Shown piece by piece: positions 4,641 to 11,643 of a DNA stretch of 11,643 nt. The position numbers were made by a program, and so were the translations under genes. Positions within the stretch are counted from its first letter, which is position 1, and every line of letters starts with the position of its first letter. A model generated the notes under the pieces. That model ran no database searches and had not been told where the DNA came from. It saw only the letters and a program-made list of their open reading frames with translations. Origin of the DNA: Candidatus Omnitrophota bacterium (GTDB taxonomy: Bacteria; Omnitrophota; Gorgyraeia; Gygaellales; Profunditerraquicolaceae); contig JAPLLQ010000027.1 of assembly GCA_026387485.1 (NCBI GenBank), positions 1 to 11,643 of the forward strand. Reading direction: 5' to 3'.

Positions 4641-6608
4641 ATGATTGGGAAAAAGAAAATTTTATTTTTAATTGTATTTATTCTTTTAGGCTGTTTTTGC
4701 CTGCTCGCCTATTGGAATTCCCTGAATAATCCCTTTATCTGGGATGACCAAGCCTTAGTAGTTAAAAACCCTTTAATCAAGAGTTGGAATTTTTGGCCGA
4801 AGGTTTTGACCAACGACCTCTTTTTTGGCGTAGCTTCAGGGTCAAATTTCTACCGCCCGATGCAGACATTTTCCTTTATGTGGGATTATACTTTTTGGCA
4901 GCTTGATCCCTATGGCTACCATATCACTAACATTATACTTCAGGCATTAATTTCTTTCCTGGTTTTCTTTTTATTCTATCTTTTATCCGGTAATTTTGGA
5001 TTATCTTTTTCCAGCGCTGCGCTTTTTAGCGTAAGCGCTATTCATACCGAGTCAGTTACTTATATTTCCGGTAGGGCAGAGCTGTTAATGGGGTTATTTT
5101 TAATCTCATCGCTGATTCTATTCATAAAAAGCCGGAATATAATCCAGCCGGCTAGAATAGTTTATTTTTCTCTCTCCTTAATTTTATTCGCCTTAGGCTT
5201 ATTATCTAAAGAACTGTCAGTAGCTTTTCCTTTGGTGTTATTGGCCTACCTATTTTATTATTTTAGGGATAAATTCAGCAAGCCTGTTTATCTGGCTAAG
5301 GTGCTTCTGCCCTTTATTTTGCTCGATGTCTTATATCTAATTTTAAGGTTTACTTTATTTAACTTTTTCACCCTTAGGCCTGCGCCATTAACTAAATATC
5401 CTTTTTTAATCAGGCTGACAGTACTGCCGGAAGTAATCCTGACTTACTTTAAGCTTTTAATATTACCGGTTAATTTACATTTATCTTGGGAAATCAAAAG
5501 GCCGGTGAGTTTTTTAGGATTTTTTAGCAACTGGTTTTTATTGGGGGTGATGGTTGTTTTTGCTTTACACTTCCTGAAATATAACCAGAAGAGAAAGCTG
5601 TTTTCTTTTTTTCTGGCCTGGTTTTTAATTTTTCTTCTCCCCCAGTCAGGCATATTCCCCATCAACGCATTCGTCGCCGAGCATTTTATCTATCTTTCTT
5701 CGATAAGCTTCTTTTTGCTCTGCGCTTATTTCCTGCGTAAATTCTTGAGGAAATGGTTATTTATCCTGGCAATTACTATCCTAATTATTTTTAATATTTC
5801 ACTTACCGCGGCCCGTAATTTTGAATGGCAGGACCCTTTTATTTTCTATCAGAAAATCATTCAACTTTCTCCTAACAGTATCCAAGCCCTCAATAACTTG
5901 GGTTTAGAATATGAGTATAAGCATAAATATAATGAAGCGATAAATGAATACCGCAAGGCTTTAGAGGTCCAGCCGGACCTGCTTGAGGCCCATTCTAATC
6001 TGGCTAATCTTTATTTTAAATTAGGTAAACTTAAGGAATCAAAAAAGGAATACGCTATAGTTGAGAAGTTAGCACCGGCAGCTAAGGCAGGAGAGATACA
6101 GAATAATATTGGTTGTGTCTATGAGGTCGAGGGGTTGTTAGATCAGGCAGTGGAGAAATACAGGCTGGCTTTAAAATTAGACCCTACACTTAAGTTCAGC
6201 CACTTTAATATCGGCAGAGTATATTTAACTAAAGGTAATTTTGAGTTAGCTTCGCGGGAAATCTTAGAGTCGCTTCCCGAGATAAAACCGGATAAACGGC
6301 CGTTGGCATTAAAAGTTATTAGCGGATATGTAAAGTCTATTAAGAGCGTTAAATGCACAGCCACTTTTTATAATGAGTTAGGTATAAGATTCGCTAAAGA
6401 GGGGTTTTTTGACGCGGCTATTGCCGCGTTTAACCGGATTATCGAGATTGAGCCTAAAAATACCGATGCCCATTTTAACCTCGGGCTTATTTATTGGAAA
6501 TTGGGCCTAAGAAGAGAGGCGGTATTTGAATTAAAAACAGTATTGAAAATAAACCCTAACCATTTTCAAGCCAAGAATTTACTTAAAGAAATTATTTTAA
6601 AAAAATAG
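4641..6608 (+). CDS. TMTC-like GT-C membrane glycosyltransferase with C-terminal TPR repeats
   Basis: The protein has 655 residues. About 12 hydrophobic segments lie in residues 5-393, followed by TPR-type helical repeats from about 408 to the end (motifs such as ALNNLGLEYEYKHKYNEAIN and AHFNLGLIYWKLGLRREAV). The N-terminal half carries TMTC hallmarks: WDD at 34-36 in the first outer loop (GT-C acidic motif), FYRPMQTFSF near 70-79, LDPYGYH, and HTESVTYISGRAELL from 135. Eukaryotic TMTC proteins transfer mannose from a lipid carrier to Ser/Thr of secreted proteins, with luminal TPRs. The bacterial counterpart would have periplasmic TPRs and a polyprenyl-linked sugar donor. Lying between pilin genes, it could glycosylate pilin or a surface protein, though the acceptor and sugar are not shown by sequence. 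ATG 4641 opens a typical membrane N-terminus (MIGKKKILFLIV) but lacks a clear Shine-Dalgarno. The domain call is firm; the substrate is inference. Confidence 0.85.
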   Translation: MIGKKKILFLIVFILLGCFCLLAYWNSLNNPFIWDDQALVVKNPLIKSWNFWPKVLTNDLFFGVASGSNFYRPMQTFSFMWDYTFWQLDPYGYHITNIILQALISFLVFFLFYLLSGNFGLSFSSAALFSVSAIHTESVTYISGRAELLMGLFLISSLILFIKSRNIIQPARIVYFSLSLILFALGLLSKELSVAFPLVLLAYLFYYFRDKFSKPVYLAKVLLPFILLDVLYLILRFTLFNFFTLRPAPLTKYPFLIRLTVLPEVILTYFKLLILPVNLHLSWEIKRPVSFLGFFSNWFLLGVMVVFALHFLKYNQKRKLFSFFLAWFLIFLLPQSGIFPINAFVAEHFIYLSSISFFLLCAYFLRKFLRKWLFILAITILIIFNISLTAARNFEWQDPFIFYQKIIQLSPNSIQALNNLGLEYEYKHKYNEAINEYRKALEVQPDLLEAHSNLANLYFKLGKLKESKKEYAIVEKLAPAAKAGEIQNNIGCVYEVEGLLDQAVEKYRLALKLDPTLKFSHFNIGRVYLTKGNFELASREILESLPEIKPDKRPLALKVISGYVKSIKSVKCTATFYNELGIRFAKEGFFDAAIAAFNRIIEIEPKNTDAHFNLGLIYWKLGLRREAVFELKTVLKINPNHFQAKNLLKEIILKK

Positions 6609-6637
6609 TTAACAAAATACAAAAAATCTGGTAGAAT
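6609..6637 (+). promoter_or_regulatory. Candidate promoter just upstream of the prepilin/pil cluster
   Basis: TTAACA (6609-6614) and TAGAAT (6632-6637) are spaced 17 bases, each one mismatch from sigma70 consensus. Transcription would start about six bases after the -10, near 6643-6645, almost at the ATG (6646). No Shine-Dalgarno precedes this ATG, so a leaderless transcript is predicted if the promoter is real. It would drive the pilin-like genes and possibly pilMNOPQ. Confidence 0.45.
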
Positions 6638-6645
6638 TATAAGTT

Positions 6646-7009
6646 ATGAAAGGTAAGAGAAGGGGATTTACATTAGTTGAGATTATGTTGGTGATAGCTA
6701 TTGTTGGGCTATTGGTTTCGATAGCCTTAGTAGAGGGAGCGCAGTTAAAGAAGCGGGCCTATGAATCTAACTGCCAGGCAAACCTTAAGGGCATTGCTTC
6801 CGGTTTTGAGATCTATTCTGTGCGTAGTGGTGGCCTATATGCCCCGGGAGTAGAATCAGGTTGCTTTAGCAGAACCCGCAGGCTATGATATCCGGGGCTT
6901 GGCGGTAAATCCGGCGTTAGCCGATCACAATTACCAGATTACTAACGGCGGAGTATTAAAACGTAGCGATAGTTCTTCCGCTGGAGATACGGATTTTAAA
7001 AGTTTTTAA
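6646..7009 (+). pseudogene. Type IV prepilin/pseudopilin gene disrupted by a frameshift
   Basis: The N-terminus is an intact class III prepilin leader and helix: MKGKRRG|FTLVEIMLVIAIVG, with Glu5 present, followed by NCQANLKGIASGFEIYSVR, the usual minor-pilin alpha1 continuation. After GLYAPGVES the frame drifts into GCFSRTRRL and stops at TGA 6886-6888, giving only 80 residues. The next frame, read from 6860, continues sensibly as VALAEPAGYDIRGLAVNPA and on through NYQITNGGVL to TAA at 7007-7009. Restoring one frame (one extra base, or two lost, near 6856-6862) gives about 120 residues, a normal size. The downstream ATG at 7013 sits three bases after the restored stop, as expected for an intact operon member. 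This could be a real mutation or an indel error. A truncated product would keep the pilin helix but lack the head domain. Confidence 0.82.
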
Positions 7010-7012
7010 AAG

Positions 7013-7435
7013 ATGAAAAATTCGCATAAAAAAGCCAAGAGTTTTGTAGTAATAATGGTTGTTATCTCTATCCTGGCGGTGCTATTAAGGATTGCCGCTG
7101 AAAAAATCATAGAAACCACTTGTGTCCAAAATGAATCAGTAGCTCAAGCCAACCTAAAACTTATCTCTATAGCCCTGGAGAATTACGCTAAGAATAACCG
7201 CGGTATCTATCCGGATAATATCTCTGTCCTTACTAAAACTCAGCCTCAATACCTGGATAAAGATTACGTTAAACGGTCGCCTTTAAAAGGGTATATTTAT
7301 AATTGTAGCCGGCTCGATGCCAATGGTTACAATTGTTATGCCTTTCCAACTAAATGCAGGTTAAACGGCAAAACTACCTTTACCGTCACAACCGGTAAAT
7401 TATTAGTATCCGAAGAATGCGACAGGAAGGAATAA
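7013..7435 (+). CDS. Pilin-like protein with a degenerate prepilin leader
   Basis: The protein has 140 residues. The N-terminal region KAKSFVVIMVVISILAVLLR aligns with a normal prepilin KxGFTLVEIMVVISILAVLL, with three differences. The residue before the cleavage site is Ser instead of Gly, two residues (TL) are missing, and Glu5 is Val. The rest looks like a minor pilin or GspG-like head: AQANLKLISIALENYAKNN, then GIYPDNISVLTK, with several Cys in the C-terminal half (YNCSRLDANGYNCYAF, TKCRL, EECD). With this leader, processing by prepilin peptidase would probably be poor, so it may stay a single-pass inner-membrane protein. Some minor pilins lack Glu5, so it may still be functional. It starts three bases after the restored end of the preceding prepilin and lies 11 bases before pilM, consistent with one operon. 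Confidence 0.7.
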   Translation: MKNSHKKAKSFVVIMVVISILAVLLRIAAEKIIETTCVQNESVAQANLKLISIALENYAKNNRGIYPDNISVLTKTQPQYLDKDYVKRSPLKGYIYNCSRLDANGYNCYAFPTKCRLNGKTTFTVTTGKLLVSEECDRKE

Positions 7436-7446
7436 TATTTTTTTAG

Positions 7447-8472
7447 ATGATTAATTCTCTGCTTAAGTTTAAAAATAATTTTTCTAAAGAAAAATTGAGC
7501 TTGGGGCTAGATATCGGCACTTCAGACCTAAAAATAGTAAAATTAAAATTAACCAAAGATATAGTAGAATTATCTAGCTTTGGCCTGGAATCTGGTAAGT
7601 TTGATCTGGCTGAGGCGCTCAAAAAGATTAAGCAGCAGCATATTGCCGATAGCGTAAATATATCTGTTTCAGGGCCGCAGACCGTGATCCGTTATGTAAA
7701 TTTCCCCCGGATGAATAACACAGAGTTAAAACAGGCGCTTAAGTTTGAGGCTCAGAAACATATACCTTTTGCAGTTAACGAAGTAAACCTGGATGGTTAC
7801 ATCTTAAAAGATAACCTCGCGGATAATAAGATGTTAGTTTTAATTGCCGCCGTAAAAAAAGAGCTGGTTAATCAGAGGCTAAAAATGATTGGTGATGCCG
7901 GTTTCCGGGTTAATACCGTAGGTATTGATTCAATTGCTTTAGCCAATGCTTTTAATTTCAACTATCCTTCCCTGGGGATTGAAGAGCATAAGGCAGTAGC
8001 GTTATTAAATATCGGTGCTTCAGTAACCAACCTTGATATATTAGAAGAAGGCTTGCCGCGTTTAAGCCGGGATTTACATATTGCCGGTAATAGCTTTACC
8101 CAGAAAATTATGGATATCTTTAATCTTGATTTTAATAATGCCGAGAAGTTAAAACTTAACCCGGATGAAGAGCGGGCGAATAAGGTTAAGGCAGCTGTTG
8201 AATCGGTATTAGCGAACTTAGCCTCAGAGATAAGGACTTCTTTTGATTACTATGAAAGCCAGAGCACTTCTTCGGTAGTTAAAATTTTCTTAAGCGGCGG
8301 CGGAGCCCTGTTTAACGGACTAAAAGAAACCTTAGCCCACTTCGTAGGCATAGAAGTGGAGTATTGGGATCCTTTAAAACAGATTGGCATTACTGAGCTC
8401 ATTGATCGGGATAAACTTAAAGTCGCTTCAGCTCAATTAACAATTGCTATAGGTTTGGCATTACGCTCATAA
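7447..8472 (+). CDS. pilM: Type IV pilus assembly protein PilM
   Basis: PilM is the cytoplasmic actin-like ATP-binding protein of the pilus alignment complex and binds the N-terminal tail of PilN. The 341-residue length is typical. Nucleotide-binding motifs are visible: phosphate-1 LGLDIGTSDLKIVKL (residues 19-33), phosphate-2 ALLNIGAS (185-192) and adenosine SGGGALFNGL (from 283). The segment FPRMNNTELKQALKFEAQKH, followed by IPF, is the usual PilM 1C-domain signature. A purine-rich GGAAGGA lies about 13 bases before the ATG. The stop is two bases before the pilN ATG, so the two are probably translationally coupled. The frame is intact with no oddities. Confidence 0.93.
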   Translation: MINSLLKFKNNFSKEKLSLGLDIGTSDLKIVKLKLTKDIVELSSFGLESGKFDLAEALKKIKQQHIADSVNISVSGPQTVIRYVNFPRMNNTELKQALKFEAQKHIPFAVNEVNLDGYILKDNLADNKMLVLIAAVKKELVNQRLKMIGDAGFRVNTVGIDSIALANAFNFNYPSLGIEEHKAVALLNIGASVTNLDILEEGLPRLSRDLHIAGNSFTQKIMDIFNLDFNNAEKLKLNPDEERANKVKAAVESVLANLASEIRTSFDYYESQSTSSVVKIFLSGGGALFNGLKETLAHFVGIEVEYWDPLKQIGITELIDRDKLKVASAQLTIAIGLALRS

Positions 8473-8474
8473 AT

Positions 8475-9065
8475 ATGATAGAGATAAATTTATTACCCGA
8501 GGAATTAAGAGGTAGGCAGAGGCCGGATAAGCCGAAACTTGACAAAACTCAAGGTATTTCACCTAACTATTTTATTCTACTGGTACCATCGGTAATCGTT
8601 TTGATAGTTATCAGCCATCTATTTCTAGGTATTTTAGGGTTGGCTAAAAACGCTCAGTTGAATATATTAAGCAGTAAATGGGAGAAATTACTGACGCAAA
8701 GAAAAATGCTGGATGATTTTAGGACCGAACACGCAGTCACTTCGCAAGATAGCCAGTCTATGCAGCAAGAAATCCGGGGAAGAATAACTTGGGCGGAGAA
8801 ATTAAATAAGCTAAGCCTTTATCTGCCTAACGGAGTCTGGTTTAATGAACTTTCAATTACCCCGAAAGAATTTGTCTTATATGGCGCGGTGGTCTCTTTA
8901 GAGAAAGAAGAGATGAGCCTTATCCGTAAGCTTATTGATGGTTTAAAGAATGATCCGGGTTTCTTTAAGAATTTTAATACCCTGGAATTAAGCTCAGCTC
9001 AGAAGAGGACAATAGGCAGTTACGATATTACCGATTTCACCTTAACCGGAAGTTTTAAAAAATAA
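8475..9065 (+). CDS. pilN: Type IV pilus inner-membrane protein PilN
   Basis: PilN is a bitopic inner-membrane protein linking PilM to PilO. The first residues, MIEINLLPEELR, match the conserved PilN cytoplasmic tail (INLLP) that sits in the PilM groove. One membrane helix lies at about 32-57 (YFILLVPSVIVLIVISHLF). A coiled coil and ferredoxin-like periplasmic domain follow (LNKLSLYLPNGVWFNELSI onward), as in Fimbrial_assembly/PilN family proteins. At 196 residues it is of usual length. The gap to pilO is three bases. Confidence 0.9.
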   Translation: MIEINLLPEELRGRQRPDKPKLDKTQGISPNYFILLVPSVIVLIVISHLFLGILGLAKNAQLNILSSKWEKLLTQRKMLDDFRTEHAVTSQDSQSMQQEIRGRITWAEKLNKLSLYLPNGVWFNELSITPKEFVLYGAVVSLEKEEMSLIRKLIDGLKNDPGFFKNFNTLELSSAQKRTIGSYDITDFTLTGSFKK

Positions 9066-9068
9066 CCG

Positions 9069-9638
9069 ATGATTGATTTAAGGAATATCAGGGGATTAGA
9101 AAACTTACAGCTAGACAATAAGAAGATAATTCTTATTGTGTTGATTAGCGCAGTCCTGCTTTACGTCGATTTTTCTTATCTGCTTAAATCTCAACTAGCA
9201 GGATTAAAAGGAAAAGATAGCCAAGTAATAAATCTTAAGAAGGAATTGAATAATTTCCAAAAAGATCTAAAAAACATGCAGGATTTAAAAGCTAAACAGG
9301 CTTTGCCATCTTCTAAGCAGCTTAAAGCCAAGAAAATTATTTCCGAAAGTCAAGTGGCGTCTTTACTGCAGGATATTTCTAAATTAGCCAATAGTAATGA
9401 TATCAGGATTCAGCAGCTTAGGCCCTCAAGGGAAGCCGAGGGTAAAGCAGGAAAGTCAACGGTGTTATTTATAGCCATGGAGTTACTCGGTGATTATCAT
9501 CACCTTGGCAAATTTGTAAATGAGCTGGAAAACGCCGAGGTTTTTATGAGCGTACAGGAGATCAAGATAAGGGCGCAGGATAGTGATCCTTTAAAACAGA
9601 GGGCGAGCCTTTTACTTAAGACTTATGTTAATAAATAA
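9069..9638 (+). CDS. pilO: Type IV pilus inner-membrane protein PilO
   Basis: PilO pairs with PilN in the inner membrane and contacts PilP. This 189-residue protein has one membrane helix at about 20-39 (IILIVLISAVLLYVDFSYLL). A charged coiled coil (KKELNNFQKDLKNMQDLKAK) and a PilO-type periplasmic domain follow: SQVASLLQDISKLANSNDIR, then FIAMELLGDYHHLGKFVNEL, the usual PilO core. Position after pilN and before a pilP-like gene supports the call, since PilO sequences are otherwise poorly conserved. The 3' end overlaps the next gene by 14 bases. Confidence 0.88.
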   Translation: MIDLRNIRGLENLQLDNKKIILIVLISAVLLYVDFSYLLKSQLAGLKGKDSQVINLKKELNNFQKDLKNMQDLKAKQALPSSKQLKAKKIISESQVASLLQDISKLANSNDIRIQQLRPSREAEGKAGKSTVLFIAMELLGDYHHLGKFVNELENAEVFMSVQEIKIRAQDSDPLKQRASLLLKTYVNK

Positions 9639-9999
9639 GGCTAAATATATATTTTTATTATTTCTGCCGGCAATTTTATGTGCTTCGGTTACCTTGGCTG
9701 AAAGTGATTTTGTTTATAACTCTAAAGCTAAACGTAACCCCTTTATTCCACTGGTTGGTTCCGACGGAAGGCTGATAAAACTTGATAAAGGGGAATCAAA
9801 CCGTACTTCGGATTTATGGATTGACGGAATTATTTATGATAAACATGGCGTATCTTATGCTATAGTTAATAGCAAGGTAGTAGGAGTAGGAGATTATTCC
9901 GTAGCGTATCAGGTATTAAAAGTAGAGGATAATAAGGTAATTTTTATTAAAGACGGCAAAACAAGGGAAGAAAAGATAAATCAGGAGGGGGATAAGTGA
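9625..9999 (+). CDS. pilP: PilP-like periplasmic pilus assembly protein
   Basis: The protein has 124 residues, with a signal peptide at about 1-25 (hydrophobic IFLLFLPAILCASVTLA, likely cleaved before ESDF). The mature start carries KAKRNPFIPL, the RNPF-type motif common to PilP and related short secretion proteins. A small beta domain follows: LWIDGIIYDKHGVSYAIVNS, then VVGVGDYSVAYQVLKVEDNK and VIFIKDGK. This matches the PilP HR domain that docks on the N0 domain of PilQ. There is no proper lipobox around C19 (residues before it are AIL), so it may be soluble rather than a lipoprotein, unlike classical PilP. It is shorter than proteobacterial PilP, which has a long disordered linker. The gene overlaps pilO by 14 bases and pilQ by 4. 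Confidence 0.78.
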   Translation: MLINKAKYIFLLFLPAILCASVTLAESDFVYNSKAKRNPFIPLVGSDGRLIKLDKGESNRTSDLWIDGIIYDKHGVSYAIVNSKVVGVGDYSVAYQVLKVEDNKVIFIKDGKTREEKINQEGDK

Positions 10000-11643
10000 A
10001 AAATTATAAAGTTTTAAATTTCTGCTTTTTAATATTCTTGGTTTCTTCCTTTATTTTTTACGCCTCTTCGTTGGCCCAGGATGCCCAAGTTTCGGTCTCT
10101 GCCGTAGTAGGCGAGGCCAAAAAAGAGGAACCGGCAACTGAGCCGCTTCCGGAGGTTACCCTGCAAGTGAAAGTTCCCGCTGAGCAGATATTGAGTTCTT
10201 CAGAAAATGTAACTTTGGATTTTAAGGAAGCTGATATCCAAAATGTGCTCAAGATTGTCTCCTATAAATCCGGAGTTAACATTGTCACTACCCCTGATGT
10301 TATGGGAAATATAACCGTCAGGTTAGTGGATGTTCCTTGGGAGACAGCCCTGGATGTAATTTTAAAGACCTATGGTTACAGCTACCAGAAACAGGGGAAT
10401 ATTATTTTAGTTACCAAGATGGAGAACATCGCTAAAATACAGTCTGAAGAGCCCTTGCAAACCGAGGTTTTTACCCTGAAATTTTTGGATGCTCAGGATG
10501 CCCAGAAAATACTCATACCTTTACTTTCTCCTCGTGGTAGGATCTCGGTATTATATTCCCGGGGCCAGAAGGGATGGAAATTTGGGACCTTTAAGATCGG
10601 CAAAGAATCCGCAACTAGTTCTGCTTTAGCTAAAGAACAAGCCGATCAGATGAAAAGTGAAACTATTTCAGTTGAGAATACTCCTTCCGGAGAACTGCGT
10701 TCCCGTAAGGCTGAATTTGAACCGTCAATTAAATCTAAGATAGTCCTGATAACTGATACTGCTTCATCGTTGGATCGGATTCGTAATGTTATCTTACCCT
10801 TGATTGATAAAAAACCCAGACAGGTATTAATTGAGACTAAGATTTTACAGGTAAAGAAAGATAAGCTAAGGGATTTAGGCGTGGATTGGGGAACAGGTTC
10901 GGATGGCGCAACCGCGACTAATCCCGTTGATCTTAAAACCGGCCACCACTCTAGTGTTGCCGGACGCAGTATTGGCGGCGGAAAAACTTTTACACCTAAT
11001 GCTTTTTCACCATTAGAAGGGACTACTGTCTTCCCCGGTACAGAACCATATAAAGCCGGAGCAGAGCTTATCTTTAAAAAATTAGGCGGTACATCATTTG
11101 AAGTCATACTCCATGCCTTAGAAGAAGATGCCGGAACCAATACCTTATCTGCTCCCCGGATTTTAACGCTTGATAATCAGGAGGCATCTATATTAGTAGG
11201 TTACCATACTCCTATTTTAACCTCTACTGTAACTGCGGGTGATACTAATAGCGGCCCGACTCAAACCCAAACTTTAGATTATTATCAGGAGATCGGCATC
11301 CGGCTTAATGTCGTGCCTCAAATTAGCGATGAGGGTTATATTAATATGATCATCCACCCCAGCGTTACTTCTTCAACCTCAAGTGTCACCGCTAAAAATA
11401 TTGCCGGAACAGGTGCTAACGCCGTTACTACTGAAACTAGCTACCCGATTATTGATGTACGCGAGGCCCAGACTCAGGTGCTTATTAAAAATAAAGAGAC
11501 TATTGTTATAGGCGGATTACTCAAGGATGTAAAGACCAAAGAAACAATAGGCATACCTTTTATAATGAATCTTCCCTGGATTGGGAAGTTTTTTAGCCGG
11601 GAGACCGAAGATACGCAAAAGGTGGACCTGCTTATTTTTATCA
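9996..11643 (+). CDS. pilQ: Type IV pilus secretin PilQ, cut by the window end
   Basis: PilQ forms the outer-membrane pore for the pilus. The GTG at 9996 overlaps the preceding TGA (GTGA) and follows AGGAGGGG (9983-9990) at five bases, a strong coupled start. The frame is open for 549 codons to the edge. Visible parts are a signal peptide at about 1-29 (LNFCFLIFLVSSFIFYASSL) and an N0/STN domain from about 72 (VTLDFKEADIQNVLKIVSYK to YGYSYQKQGNIILV). An N1 secretin domain starts at about 156 (EVFTLKFLDAQDAQKIL) and is interrupted by a Lys/Glu/Ser-rich insert (about 190-240). The secretin core starts at about 364 with LSAPRILTLDNQEA, GIRLNVVPQI and IIDVREAQTQVLIKNKETIV, then GGLLKD, IPFIMNLPWIGKFF and VDLLIFI. 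Only the last few residues should be missing. No AMIN domain is seen before N0, so this is a short PilQ type. It is intact within the window. Confidence 0.93.
   Translation, partial: MKNYKVLNFCFLIFLVSSFIFYASSLAQDAQVSVSAVVGEAKKEEPATEPLPEVTLQVKVPAEQILSSSENVTLDFKEADIQNVLKIVSYKSGVNIVTTPDVMGNITVRLVDVPWETALDVILKTYGYSYQKQGNIILVTKMENIAKIQSEEPLQTEVFTLKFLDAQDAQKILIPLLSPRGRISVLYSRGQKGWKFGTFKIGKESATSSALAKEQADQMKSETISVENTPSGELRSRKAEFEPSIKSKIVLITDTASSLDRIRNVILPLIDKKPRQVLIETKILQVKKDKLRDLGVDWGTGSDGATATNPVDLKTGHHSSVAGRSIGGGKTFTPNAFSPLEGTTVFPGTEPYKAGAELIFKKLGGTSFEVILHALEEDAGTNTLSAPRILTLDNQEASILVGYHTPILTSTVTAGDTNSGPTQTQTLDYYQEIGIRLNVVPQISDEGYINMIIHPSVTSSTSSVTAKNIAGTGANAVTTETSYPIIDVREAQTQVLIKNKETIVIGGLLKDVKTKETIGIPFIMNLPWIGKFFSRETEDTQKVDLLIFI

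Noticed and set aside
4547..4729. Small plus-strand open frame before the TMTC-like gene
   Set aside because: It begins inside the 81-nt palindrome and overlaps the real gene in another frame; the protein looks random.
10646..11140. Long open frame on the minus strand
   Set aside because: It lies inside pilQ, whose plus-strand translation shows clear secretin motifs throughout; the minus frame has no recognisable features.
1..11643. CRISPR array, tRNA or rRNA genes
   Set aside because: No regularly spaced repeats, and no tRNA- or rRNA-like conserved sequence was seen on either strand.

Overview
The window looks like a piece of a metagenome-type bacterial genome, low in G+C and Gram-negative. 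My best guess is Candidatus Omnitrophota (OP3) or a close relative. The reasons are a secreted surface protein with an LTITTYYPAP motif after its signal peptide, a TMTC-type glycosyltransferase with a TPR tail beside a pilin gene, an outer-membrane secretin, and dispersed palindromic elements that give a TLRTALSERSESNG-type peptide when translated. The lineage is an inference. All supported genes are on the + strand.

Layout. (1) 1-1788: the 3' part of rsmE (16S rRNA uridine methyltransferase), overlapping mtaB (tRNA methylthiotransferase). A roughly 100-bp palindromic element sits in frame at the start of mtaB. A perfect 26-bp palindrome covers the mtaB stop codon. (2) 1877-3795: a secreted tail-fibre/S74-type surface protein with a GC-rich cassette between identical 18-bp repeats, followed by a small gene resembling a detached tail-fibre C-terminal domain. 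(3) 3860-4522: a strong sigma70-type promoter, a long leader, a major-pilin-like gene whose conserved Glu5 codon is a stop (TAA), and a strong intrinsic terminator. (4) 4524-4604: an 81-nt imperfect palindrome with no assigned function. (5) 4641-6608: a TMTC-like membrane glycosyltransferase with C-terminal TPRs. (6) 6646-7435: two more prepilin-like genes, one frameshifted and one lacking the usual processing-site residues. (7) 7447-11643: pilM, pilN, pilO, pilP-like and pilQ in a tight cluster; pilQ runs off the window end.

How the genes fit together. PilM (cytoplasmic, actin-like), PilN and PilO (inner membrane), PilP (periplasmic) and PilQ (outer-membrane secretin) form the alignment complex of a type IV pilus. 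The pilins upstream would be its fibre subunits. The TMTC-like enzyme may glycosylate pilin or a surface protein. The main oddity is that all three pilin-like genes are abnormal, each differently, while the five machine genes read open. Silent or decaying pilin copies, or local sequence errors, could explain this. The window also holds two different palindromic repeat types and a recombination-like cassette. Every gap between genes is under 300 bases and its contents are listed.
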